Source: an uncultured Alteromonadaceae bacterium (lineage in GTDB: Bacteria; Pseudomonadota; Gammaproteobacteria; Enterobacterales; Alteromonadaceae). Taken from it: a stretch of DNA of 64,000 nucleotides. Each line of letters starts with the position of its first letter. Position 1 is the first letter of the stretch. The DNA lies in the NCBI GenBank assembly GCA_947501935.1, contig CANMXU010000001.1, forward strand, positions 62,001 through 126,000, read 5' to 3'. Of the stretch, positions 9,243-16,992 are shown piece by piece. The notes beneath the pieces were generated by a model, which was given only the letters and a program-made list of their open reading frames with translations, had not been told where the DNA came from and ran no database searches. A program made the translations under genes and the position numbers.

Positions 9243-10790
9243 TTAGTGAGCTTTTTTATTTTTATTTCTTTTCGACTTGTTCGCTTGCTTAGATTGCTTA
9301 GACTTTTTCTTCGCTTCGCGCTCTAAAAGCTGTTGCTTAGGAGTTAGCTCTCTTTTGCTTGGATATTCTTTAGCTAATAACTGATACATATCATCAGGGT
9401 CATCCTTAGCTTGGAATAAATCTAATACCGGGTCGTCATTATCTTTCATCCACTGTACTAGGCGTTTACGGTAGTTTTTAATTTTAACTTGGTATTCAGG
9501 GTGGTTAATTAAATTATTAACGCTGTGAGGATCGTTTTTTAGATCGTAAAACTCTTCAATATCACGCTCTCTGAACATTCTTAATCTTTCTAGTTGTTCT
9601 TTATCACCCGAAGCTTTCATCTCTTTAGTAATTTCACCCTCATTACTGTTACGATAATTAGCGCCTTCTTTACTCCACGGGTTAAATATATAACCAAACT
9701 CGTCGTCTTGTACTGCACGCATCGGCGTAGCTGGGCCACCAATTTTATAATCAATTTGGGTATAAACTTCATTTCTATTATCTTGTTTTTCACCTTTGAG
9801 CAAAGTTAATATTGAGCGACCGTCAACAACTTCCGGCACTTCCATATTTAAGGCATCAAGTACTGTTGGGAAAAAGTCGATAGAGGAAATAAAGTCACTA
9901 TCATTTACTTGTTTAGTTTGAATTTTTCCTGCTGGCCACTGCACAATAAAAGGCGTTTTTGTACTAGCTAAATAGGCATTGGCTTTGGCAAATGGAAATG
10001 CCGAGCCGTTATCAGACATAAAGACCACTAAGGTATTTTCTGCTAAACCTGACTCATTAAGCGCATCAATAACACGGGCAAAGGTATCGTCTAAACGACG
10101 CACTGAATTATAATAATGGCTTAATTCTTTTCTTACTTGCGGTGTATCAGGTAAATACTTCGGCACAATAACTTGTTCAGTAGTAAATAGTGCTGATGGA
10201 TTTTCCGCTTTACCCATTGGGTTTTCTGGGTCATGAAAACCACGATGCGGATCATGAGAGTTGACCATTAAGTAGAAAGCTTTGTTTTCTTTTTTACTGC
10301 GCTCAAAAAGCTCTTTACTGTATTGATAATATATTTTCGGTGAACGACCTGCGCCTAACTCACCATAGTCATGTTCAAAGTCCCATTTAAACGCCATATC
10401 AGGGGTTGAATGCGATACCTTCCCTAATACGCCAGTAATGTAGCCATTATCTTGCAATGTTTTCATTATTGTTGGTGATTGCTTTTTCATATGGAAAAAA
10501 CCCATCATTCGGCTATTTATGCCATATTGCCCTGTGGCAATAATAGAGCGGCTAGGCTGACAAATAGGGGTATTCACATGAGCATTAGTAAATTGATAAC
10601 CTTGCGCAGCAAAACGGTCAATATTAGGGGTTAAGCTTGGTAAGCCTGTATCTAATGTAAGTGAGCCAACAGCTTCATAACCTAAGTCATCTGCGGTGAT
10701 TAATAGAACATTAGTTTTTCCATTACCAGCCCAACATGCTTGACTAATAAACAGTAAACTGCAGGCGAAAAAAAGCTTCACTTGACCCAT
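9243..10790 (-). CDS. Secreted S1-family sulfatase with Lys-rich tail
   Basis: This 515-residue sulfatase has a signal peptide of about 22 residues (ending CWAG) and the formylglycine motif CQPSR at residues 77-81; TADD at 32-35 gives metal ligands. The sequence GKVSHSTPDMAFKWDF after the active site differs clearly from the first sulfatase, so the two probably attack different sulfate positions. The ATG at 10790 has GAGG nine bases upstream. The last 35 residues are very rich in Lys, Gln and Ser and may bind anionic polysaccharide or cell surface; this is inference. It sits between fecR and the STN receptor, so it appears embedded in the regulatory operon. Confidence 0.92.
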   Translation of the reverse strand: MGQVKLFFACSLLFISQACWAGNGKTNVLLITADDLGYEAVGSLTLDTGLPSLTPNIDRFAAQGYQFTNAHVNTPICQPSRSIIATGQYGINSRMMGFFHMKKQSPTIMKTLQDNGYITGVLGKVSHSTPDMAFKWDFEHDYGELGAGRSPKIYYQYSKELFERSKKENKAFYLMVNSHDPHRGFHDPENPMGKAENPSALFTTEQVIVPKYLPDTPQVRKELSHYYNSVRRLDDTFARVIDALNESGLAENTLVVFMSDNGSAFPFAKANAYLASTKTPFIVQWPAGKIQTKQVNDSDFISSIDFFPTVLDALNMEVPEVVDGRSILTLLKGEKQDNRNEVYTQIDYKIGGPATPMRAVQDDEFGYIFNPWSKEGANYRNSNEGEITKEMKASGDKEQLERLRMFRERDIEEFYDLKNDPHSVNNLINHPEYQVKIKNYRKRLVQWMKDNDDPVLDLFQAKDDPDDMYQLLAKEYPSKRELTPKQQLLEREAKKKSKQSKQANKSKRNKNKKAH

Positions 10791-10834
10791 AAGGACAACC
10801 TCTCATTATTATAATTGTTTGATTTTTTAGAATG

Positions 10835-10860
10835 ATTTTCCTAAAAAACATTAGGAAAAT
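10835..10860 (-). repeat. Hairpin between fecR and sulfatase genes
   Basis: ATTTTCCTAA and its exact complement form a 10-bp stem with a 6-base loop. It is not followed by a clear T run on the minus strand. It could be a weak terminator or processing site that separates regulator from enzyme expression. Confidence 0.4.
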
Positions 10861-10902
10861 TAAAGTAGGCGGCATGTGCTAAATACGATTGCCGCCTAAC
10901 GA

Positions 10903-11958
10903 TTAACTACTGCTATATTTGGATAAATATATTTGGTTTTTACGTTTAGAAACATTAATGTCAAAGGTGATTTCTATTGCTTCTAACAAGGCTTCTGTTT
11001 CGCCAATTTCAAAACGGCCACTAATTGGTATTTCTTTCAGCTCTGGCGTTAAAATTAAGATGTCGGTATCAACGTAACGATTAATCTCGTTAATAACATC
11101 TTCAAGCCTTTCTTCTTTAAAGACTAAGCGCCCTTCTAACCATGAAAGTTCATCGCTAACACTGCTTTCATCTACAGTCTTTGCAGTAAAGGCTGCATCA
11201 GCAACTACATATTCAGCCTGCTCACCTTTATCTAAGAGCATTAACTCTTTTGTCGCTGAAGATGACCCGATATCAGTGGCGTCGTTATCACGCTTAGAGA
11301 GTTCAACTGTACCTTCAGTTACCGTCACTAAAATATTTTCAGAAGATAAGCGCACAACAAATTTTGTGCCTACCGCTCGTACAGCGCTACCAGCAGCATA
11401 GACAATAAAAGGTCGGTCTTTATCATGGGCAACATCAAATAAAGCTTCACCTTGCTGTAAGCGCACAATGCGCTGGCCTTCGGAGAATTCAATTTCAATG
11501 CGGCTATCGGTATTTAATAACGCAGTTGAGCCATCACTTAATTGATAGGTTTTTTGTACGCCAACTTTGGTTAAATAAAAGGCTGTTTCAACATTCGTTG
11601 AATACCAAGTAGGATTTATAACGCCACCGCTGATCAATACCACAAAGATAAAGCTCATTGCTAATGCCATAGGTTTCCAACTAAATAAGCCGGTTAACCA
11701 AGAAAAATAGTCAACTTTGCTAGACTCAGATACCGGTGCTTTATTGGCATCATTAAGCACTTCGGTCATTTCATCCCACATGCTCATCTGGTTTTTCAGA
11801 GCGATTGCATGTTCAGAAGATTGAGCTAACCAATGTTTTAAAGCTAAGCGCTCAGCTTTAGACATGTTGCCACCATCCATTTTAGCAAGCCAATCAGCAG
11901 ATTCTCTGTTGATTATCTCGGCTGTGCGCAGAGCGACAACTTGAGATTTAGTGTTCAC
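10903..11958 (-). CDS. FecR-family anti-sigma factor
   Basis: This 351-residue membrane protein should hold the adjacent ECF sigma factor inactive until the STN receptor signals. Residues 10-65 match the cytoplasmic N-terminal domain (ADWLAKMDGG, ALKHWLAQSSEH). One membrane segment lies at about 97-114, followed by the periplasmic FecR domain (about 130-225, with GEALFDVAHDKDRPFIV and VGTKFVVR) and a C-terminal STN-like domain at about 275-345. It starts at a GTG with AAGGAG eight bases upstream and overlaps the end of the sigma factor gene by 11 bases, which suggests coupled translation. Assignment is secure; the ligand is inferred from the neighbours. Confidence 0.93.
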   Translation of the reverse strand: MNTKSQVVALRTAEIINRESADWLAKMDGGNMSKAERLALKHWLAQSSEHAIALKNQMSMWDEMTEVLNDANKAPVSESSKVDYFSWLTGLFSWKPMALAMSFIFVVLISGGVINPTWYSTNVETAFYLTKVGVQKTYQLSDGSTALLNTDSRIEIEFSEGQRIVRLQQGEALFDVAHDKDRPFIVYAAGSAVRAVGTKFVVRLSSENILVTVTEGTVELSKRDNDATDIGSSSATKELMLLDKGEQAEYVVADAAFTAKTVDESSVSDELSWLEGRLVFKEERLEDVINEINRYVDTDILILTPELKEIPISGRFEIGETEALLEAIEITFDINVSKRKNQIYLSKYSSS

Positions 11959-12529
11959 CTTTAGTTCTCCTTAACGTTGAAACAGTGTTTCGATCACTTT
12001 CACCGTCTTCTTTTTCGCTACCATATCCTTGTTTGATCAGAATATCTCCACATTGCTTTATTCCCTTGGAGATATATTTTTCTACAGAACTCACAGACAC
12101 ACCTAATTTTTGGCTGATCTCTTTATGAGATAAACCATAGTACTTTCTTAATAAAATTGCCCGTCGAGTTTTCTCCGGCAATGTCGTTAGCGCATCATTA
12201 AACGCTTTAAACTTTTGTTGATTATGTAATTCAACATCTGTTTGTTTATTGTCATGACCTAATAAATCATCTTCTATATCAGTCGCAATTTCTTTTGACT
12301 GATGTCTTAAACCTTTATAGATTAAGTTTCTAGAAACAATAAACAAATAATCTTTTGGTGAGCGAATTTCTTTTTTCTTGTTCTCATTATAAACTCTTAA
12401 AAAAGCTTCTTGAAGAATATCATCAACATCTTCTTGCTTAACACTCATTTTAAGAATGTAACGAGCTAAACTATCTCGACAAGTTAAGAAGGTCCTAAGC
12501 ACGGGATTTTTTTCTATTTTTTCCGACAC
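11948..12529 (-). CDS. FecI-like ECF sigma factor
   Basis: This 193-residue sigma-70 family protein has region 2 at about residues 12-78 (DVDDILQEAFLRVY) and region 4 at about 110-165, with a helix-turn-helix GLSHKEISQKLGVSVSSVEKY. There is no region 3, as usual for ECF sigma factors. It directly precedes and overlaps fecR. A copy of the 33-bp element lies 69 bases upstream of its start, so it probably drives its own transcription along with other genes of the locus; this regulon assignment is inference from shared promoter sequence. Confidence 0.94.
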   Translation of the reverse strand: MSEKIEKNPVLRTFLTCRDSLARYILKMSVKQEDVDDILQEAFLRVYNENKKKEIRSPKDYLFIVSRNLIYKGLRHQSKEIATDIEDDLLGHDNKQTDVELHNQQKFKAFNDALTTLPEKTRRAILLRKYYGLSHKEISQKLGVSVSSVEKYISKGIKQCGDILIKQGYGSEKEDGESDRNTVSTLRRTKGEH

Positions 12530-12848
12530 TATAAATTACCTAATTTGACTAATTAAGAATTTTTCTCTGTTTAAACAGTAAAAAACTCACCCACATACTA
12601 TAAAGAGCTACAGCACCCGAAAATCCACAATACTTTTTTCATGTTATTTAACTCATTGTGAACAGTTACAGCTTAACATAGTACAAACGTTCAACAAATC
12701 AACGTACGAACCTTGTATTACAATAGCGCTAAACCACTCTTTTATATGGCAATTTATTTCTCACAATAACAAGTAGGTTAATTTATCTACTTTCATTTCC
12801 CTAAAAATATTTCGGATTTTCTTTCATATTAATTAATCATGATTAGCT
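12530..12848. other. Promoter region of the sigma factor operon
   Basis: No ORF is supported here. It holds the candidate ECF promoter at 12599-12631. A small palindrome (AATCATGATT) lies near 12835, just after the fucosidase gene. No strong terminator of the fucosidase transcript was found, so read-through into the sigma operon is possible. Confidence 0.5.
12599..12631 (-). promoter_or_regulatory. Candidate ECF promoter, copy 3 (sigma factor operon)
   Basis: On the minus strand this reads ATTGTGGATTTTC, 11 bases, then CTCTTTATA. Its presence before the sigma gene suggests autoregulation. Confidence 0.65.
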
Positions 12849-14864
12849 TTATTGCACCAATTCACCTTTTTTAGCTATGCTTTGCTCTCGTGCAATCGCT
12901 AAGTTTAATTGCGCCAATTCAATCGAGTTTTCAGGCATATTTTTCCCTGACATAGTCACCGAAATCAGATATTTTCCTCTGTCAGCCACTTTAAAGCTTG
13001 CTAATGAAGCCCAAGTTTTATTATTACCGGTTACGGGAACTTGTTCTTTAGTATGTACAACAACTGGTTTTTCGACGCCTTTTTTTAATAACTTCACTTC
13101 AATATCAACATCTGCAAAACTATTATTAAGTAAAGCTGATAACTCATAATCTTTCTTAATAATATCAATATCGACCGGCCAACTAAATTCGAGTGTAGAT
13201 TGTTTACCGTTACTTAATATCGCCGCTTGGTTATTTTTCTGTCTTACACCCGCCGTTACCTTAAGCGCATTAAGATCATCTGCAAGGTGTTTACTGGTTG
13301 GTAGCCACTTGTGCCCATGTTTATGCCACCCAAGTTTCATACCGGTAATTTTCAGTGCATGGGCATATTTAGATGGTAAACTCGCTTTAGATACTTTGCT
13401 CAAATCTATGGTTAAGGTGTTGTCATTATTTATGTTGTAGTCAACGTCTCCAAAGCCGATTAACTCAACTTTTGCTTGAGCGTTAGTAGATTTCACGTCA
13501 ACCACTTTTAAATGAACTTCTTTCGATTTTGGCCACGCTAATAATGTGGCATAAATATTTTTACCATCTTTGCTTTGGGTATAACGAATGTCGGCAGCTG
13601 AATACTCAGAGGATGTTTTTAATAACGAATTGGTTGCTTTGTTATGGCCAACATTACTACTTATCTTTCCTTCACCATACATTAACCACGGACGCGTATT
13701 ATAAATTGCCTCACCATTTACCCGCAGCCAACCGCCCATTTCACTTAGCACACTTTTAAATTCATCAGTGATAACACCGTTATGATCAGGACCAACATTT
13801 AACATCATAGTGCCATTTTTTGATACTACATCTACGAGCTGATCAATCATTGAGTCGGCACTGCGCATGTGAGGTTTTTTATGATAAAACCACGCACCGG
13901 GTGAGTCGTCAGTTAGCCACGGATATTCCGTTAAGAAACTGGTTCTACCGCGTTCAAAGTCGAGCAGCGAATAATCAAGCGCTTGGCCTTCTCTTTTCTT
14001 TTGGGCAACCGTTGGCTGTAACTGCCCGTATGCTTGCGCGTTATTATAAAAGTCGGCATACATTTTTAAGCGAATATCTTCGTCATGCCACCCAAGACCA
14101 AAATCAAAATAAATAAAATCAGGTTGATAAAGGCCAACAAATTCATCTACTTTCGCTAACCAAGATTCTTGAAAGTCACGAGAGATATGCTTAAAGTCTT
14201 TGCTTTTTCTAGAGGCTATTTCACGACTATCGCCGTAAAGCTCTTTAATGGTAGGGTCATTTTCATAAAGCTTAGCCGCATGATCATAATAACGATAACT
14301 AAAACCATGATGAAACGAGCCCATAAACTTCATGTCTTTTTTTCTAATCGCGGTAGCCAGTTCACCACTAATATCTCGTTTGGGTCCTTTATTAACTGAA
14401 TTCCATGGGCTAACTTTACTGTCCCACATTAAAAAATTATCATGATGAACAGCAACGGGGCCAGCAAATTTAGCACCCGCGTCAGCAAAAATTTCAGCCC
14501 ATTCATCAGCGTTAAAATCTTTTGCGGTGAATTCTTCAATTAAATCGTGAAAGCCAACTTTTGCCGGGTCACCATAAGTATTCTTATGATAACGATACAT
14601 AAAAGAGCCCTTTTCATACATATGGCGGCCGTACCAGCCCATGGCTTTTTTACTATCTTTTATTGCATAAGTTACTGGGCCCCAGTGGGTATAAATACCA
14701 AATTTGGCATCGCGTAACCATTCAGGGTCTTGATAATTGGTTTTTAATGACTCTACCGTTGGCTCAAAGTGTTTTAAGGTATGCTCTGCGCAAACAAATA
14801 TTGGTGCAAACAGTGCTAATAAACTTGCGATAACTACGCCATTATTTCTAGAACTAATATCCAT
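12849..14864 (-). CDS. GH29 alpha-L-fucosidase
   Basis: This 671-residue enzyme should release alpha-linked L-fucose. A signal peptide ends near residue 26 (FVCAEH). The catalytic barrel spans about residues 30-385, with the family motifs AKFGIYTHWGP (53-63), AKFAGPVAVHHDNF (131-144) and MMLNVGPDHNG. Asp254 in FIYFDFGLGW sits where GH29 places its nucleophile. After the usual C-terminal beta domain there are about 150 further residues, so it is longer than simple GH29 enzymes (about 450-500). The ATG at 14864 has AAGGAA ten bases upstream. It follows the GH97 gene by 77 bases and is probably co-transcribed with it and with the third receptor. Confidence 0.93.
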   Translation of the reverse strand: MDISSRNNGVVIASLLALFAPIFVCAEHTLKHFEPTVESLKTNYQDPEWLRDAKFGIYTHWGPVTYAIKDSKKAMGWYGRHMYEKGSFMYRYHKNTYGDPAKVGFHDLIEEFTAKDFNADEWAEIFADAGAKFAGPVAVHHDNFLMWDSKVSPWNSVNKGPKRDISGELATAIRKKDMKFMGSFHHGFSYRYYDHAAKLYENDPTIKELYGDSREIASRKSKDFKHISRDFQESWLAKVDEFVGLYQPDFIYFDFGLGWHDEDIRLKMYADFYNNAQAYGQLQPTVAQKKREGQALDYSLLDFERGRTSFLTEYPWLTDDSPGAWFYHKKPHMRSADSMIDQLVDVVSKNGTMMLNVGPDHNGVITDEFKSVLSEMGGWLRVNGEAIYNTRPWLMYGEGKISSNVGHNKATNSLLKTSSEYSAADIRYTQSKDGKNIYATLLAWPKSKEVHLKVVDVKSTNAQAKVELIGFGDVDYNINNDNTLTIDLSKVSKASLPSKYAHALKITGMKLGWHKHGHKWLPTSKHLADDLNALKVTAGVRQKNNQAAILSNGKQSTLEFSWPVDIDIIKKDYELSALLNNSFADVDIEVKLLKKGVEKPVVVHTKEQVPVTGNNKTWASLASFKVADRGKYLISVTMSGKNMPENSIELAQLNLAIAREQSIAKKGELVQ

Positions 14865-14941
14865 TTAAAATATTCCTTATCAAATTCTTATGTCAGCTAA
14901 AGCTGCACAACTTTGCGGCTTTAGCTTCTTCTCTATCAGGA

Positions 14942-16870
14942 TTACAGCCGAGTTAATGAGTCAATTATTGGCGTAAGTTGTATGGTTTGTCCGCCACCAG
15001 GGGCGAGCTTGGCAATAATAATATCGCCTGCACTTACCACCTGCTCACTGGTTTGGTAATTTTCTCGGCCAGTTAAATAATGAGTATCGGCAGTATCTTC
15101 AGCTATTACTGCTTTGTATTTCACCCCTTTAGTTAAAAAGTCGAGTTTTAAAGTTAATTCTCGTGAGGTTTCATTATTAACCGTCGCCACTAAAAAACCC
15201 TCTTGAGTTTGACGCATCATCGAGATGTAGGAGTCGATATCGCCAGACAAGGTTTTACTTTCTAACCAAGGCATTTTTTGCGCGGCGATAAAGTCAAATA
15301 AAATCGGATGTTTTCGATAAGCATCAGCAGAATCGGGAACGATGGTTAGCCCTGAATAAACAATTAAGTTGCGCGCGGCTTCAGAAACAATAGTGGAATA
15401 TACTTCTTGAAAAATTCTTGGGCGTTGCTGTTTTGAATTATTTAAGTCAAACAAGCCATTATTCATATCTAATGGACCGGTGATCATATTAACAAAGGCT
15501 TGCCCGGGAAAAACCGAAGGCAGTGAAGCGCGCTTGCCATCAGATTGCGCATGGTTAAATTCTCGCGAAATAAAATGTGGCCAAGTCACCTCTTCACCCG
15601 TTGGCGGGATAGGGTTATCGTGAAAGAATATTAATAATTTGGCATCGCCAGCCATTTTAACAATATTGTGAGTCCACTTTACTTTTTCGGCTTTATCTTT
15701 AATGCGCATAAAGCCATATTTAACTCCTGCTGCGCCCCACTTTGAATATTCATGTAATATTTTGGCGATGCCGTATTTTTTTGCGGCGACATGATTAAGA
15801 TATAATACCAAGCCCACACCGCGTTCTTGACCATATTTTATCGCCGCTTGAACTTGTGCTGATTTACCACCAGTAAAAGGGTCGGAGTCGGCAGAAAATT
15901 CTGGCCCATACCAGTCAGCGTCAATGACTAAGTAAGGCACGCCTTGCTCTTGCGCTAAATCGATAAAACGCTTCCACGACGGTAATTGTAGATCATAAGT
16001 AAAGTCGTCAGTTTTATGCCCCCAAGCGCGCCAATCCCAAAATGAAACGCCTGGTTTCACCCAGCTATACTCTTCTTTATCTGCCCGTGCATTTAAATTG
16101 GCGATTAAATCAGAGTCAATTAAATCACCAGCATTATCCGTTACTAGCAGTACTCGCCAAGGCATTTCAAAGGGGGTTTTTATCTGCTGCCTAACTAAGT
16201 TAACTCGAACCTTTTTACTGGCTCTTTTAGAGAACAGCTCCATCCAGCCAATGTCTCTTAATTTAGCTTCAGTGATCGCCATGTATTGATTATTTTCTGA
16301 GCGCAACATCATAGGGTATTTACGCAGGCCATTAACTTCGGATAATAACTTAGGGCCAATCGGTTGTTTTTCTATTGCATAAGTCCAAGTTTGCCAATTT
16401 TTAGTGAAATTAAACTCGCTAATTTCATTAGGCAGCTTCAACTGTTGAGAATTTTGATCATCAGGATTAACGATATATCTAAATGCTAAGCCATCATCGA
16501 ACAACCTCAAAGCAATGTGTAGATTATTAAAGTCATACTTTTTAGCACGTTTGAGCTTAACGACTAGCTCATTATAATTATTTTCAACATCCGATCTTTT
16601 ACCCCAAACAGGTTGCCATGTTTCTTTTTTACTATCACGAGCAATACTTTCTAACTGCCAGTTATTAATATTTTTAAAGCCCAATTTAGCATGCTTTATT
16701 AGCTGTTCATCTTTTCGACTTAAGTCATAATAAACTTGCCCTGAATTTAGGTTAATACTCAATGCAAGTGATTTGTTCGGTGATAATAATGTCATAGCTG
16801 AGTTAGAGTCAGCAAAAGCATAGCCTGATAAAAAAACCAATAATAATGATATAAACTTAAAATATTTCAT
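14942..16870 (-). CDS. GH97-family glycoside hydrolase
   Basis: This 642-residue periplasmic enzyme belongs to GH97, whose members hydrolyse alpha-glucosides or alpha-galactosides. The ATG at 16870 was preferred over an upstream GTG because it has AAGGA eight bases before it and opens into a signal peptide (cleavage after YAFA, residue 20). Residues 25-250 match the GH97 N-terminal beta-sandwich; the barrel follows (VSFWDWRAWG, YLVIDADWYG). Retaining GH97 enzymes carry a nucleophilic Asp after strand 4 in a GVKVDFM-like motif; here it is GVKYGFM with Gly386. The mechanism and substrate therefore cannot be inferred from the best-known members. It lies between receptor 3 and the fucosidase. Confidence 0.88.
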   Translation of the reverse strand: MKYFKFISLLLVFLSGYAFADSNSAMTLLSPNKSLALSINLNSGQVYYDLSRKDEQLIKHAKLGFKNINNWQLESIARDSKKETWQPVWGKRSDVENNYNELVVKLKRAKKYDFNNLHIALRLFDDGLAFRYIVNPDDQNSQQLKLPNEISEFNFTKNWQTWTYAIEKQPIGPKLLSEVNGLRKYPMMLRSENNQYMAITEAKLRDIGWMELFSKRASKKVRVNLVRQQIKTPFEMPWRVLLVTDNAGDLIDSDLIANLNARADKEEYSWVKPGVSFWDWRAWGHKTDDFTYDLQLPSWKRFIDLAQEQGVPYLVIDADWYGPEFSADSDPFTGGKSAQVQAAIKYGQERGVGLVLYLNHVAAKKYGIAKILHEYSKWGAAGVKYGFMRIKDKAEKVKWTHNIVKMAGDAKLLIFFHDNPIPPTGEEVTWPHFISREFNHAQSDGKRASLPSVFPGQAFVNMITGPLDMNNGLFDLNNSKQQRPRIFQEVYSTIVSEAARNLIVYSGLTIVPDSADAYRKHPILFDFIAAQKMPWLESKTLSGDIDSYISMMRQTQEGFLVATVNNETSRELTLKLDFLTKGVKYKAVIAEDTADTHYLTGRENYQTSEQVVSAGDIIIAKLAPGGGQTIQLTPIIDSLTRL

Positions 16871-16925
16871 GAAGAACGTCCTTATTTCTGTCACTAAAAA
16901 GCAAAGTTATTTCACGGCTAAAACA

Positions 16926-16959
16926 ACAACGGCCAGCCAAGAATTGACCAGCCGTTAAT
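16926..16959 (-). terminator. Imperfect hairpin after receptor 3
   Basis: AACGGC and GCCGTT pair at the base of a hairpin with mismatches further in, followed on the minus strand by a T-rich stretch. It resembles the perfect terminator after receptor 1. It may only partly stop transcription into the GH97 gene. Confidence 0.45.
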
Positions 16960-16992
16960 AGCTAAATAACCTAAGTTGTTAGCAACTCTACT

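Noticed and set aside
12877..14399. Plus-strand ORFs of 76-98 codons inside the fucosidase gene
   Set aside because: They lie antisense to a clear GH29 coding sequence and have no family resemblance or SD.
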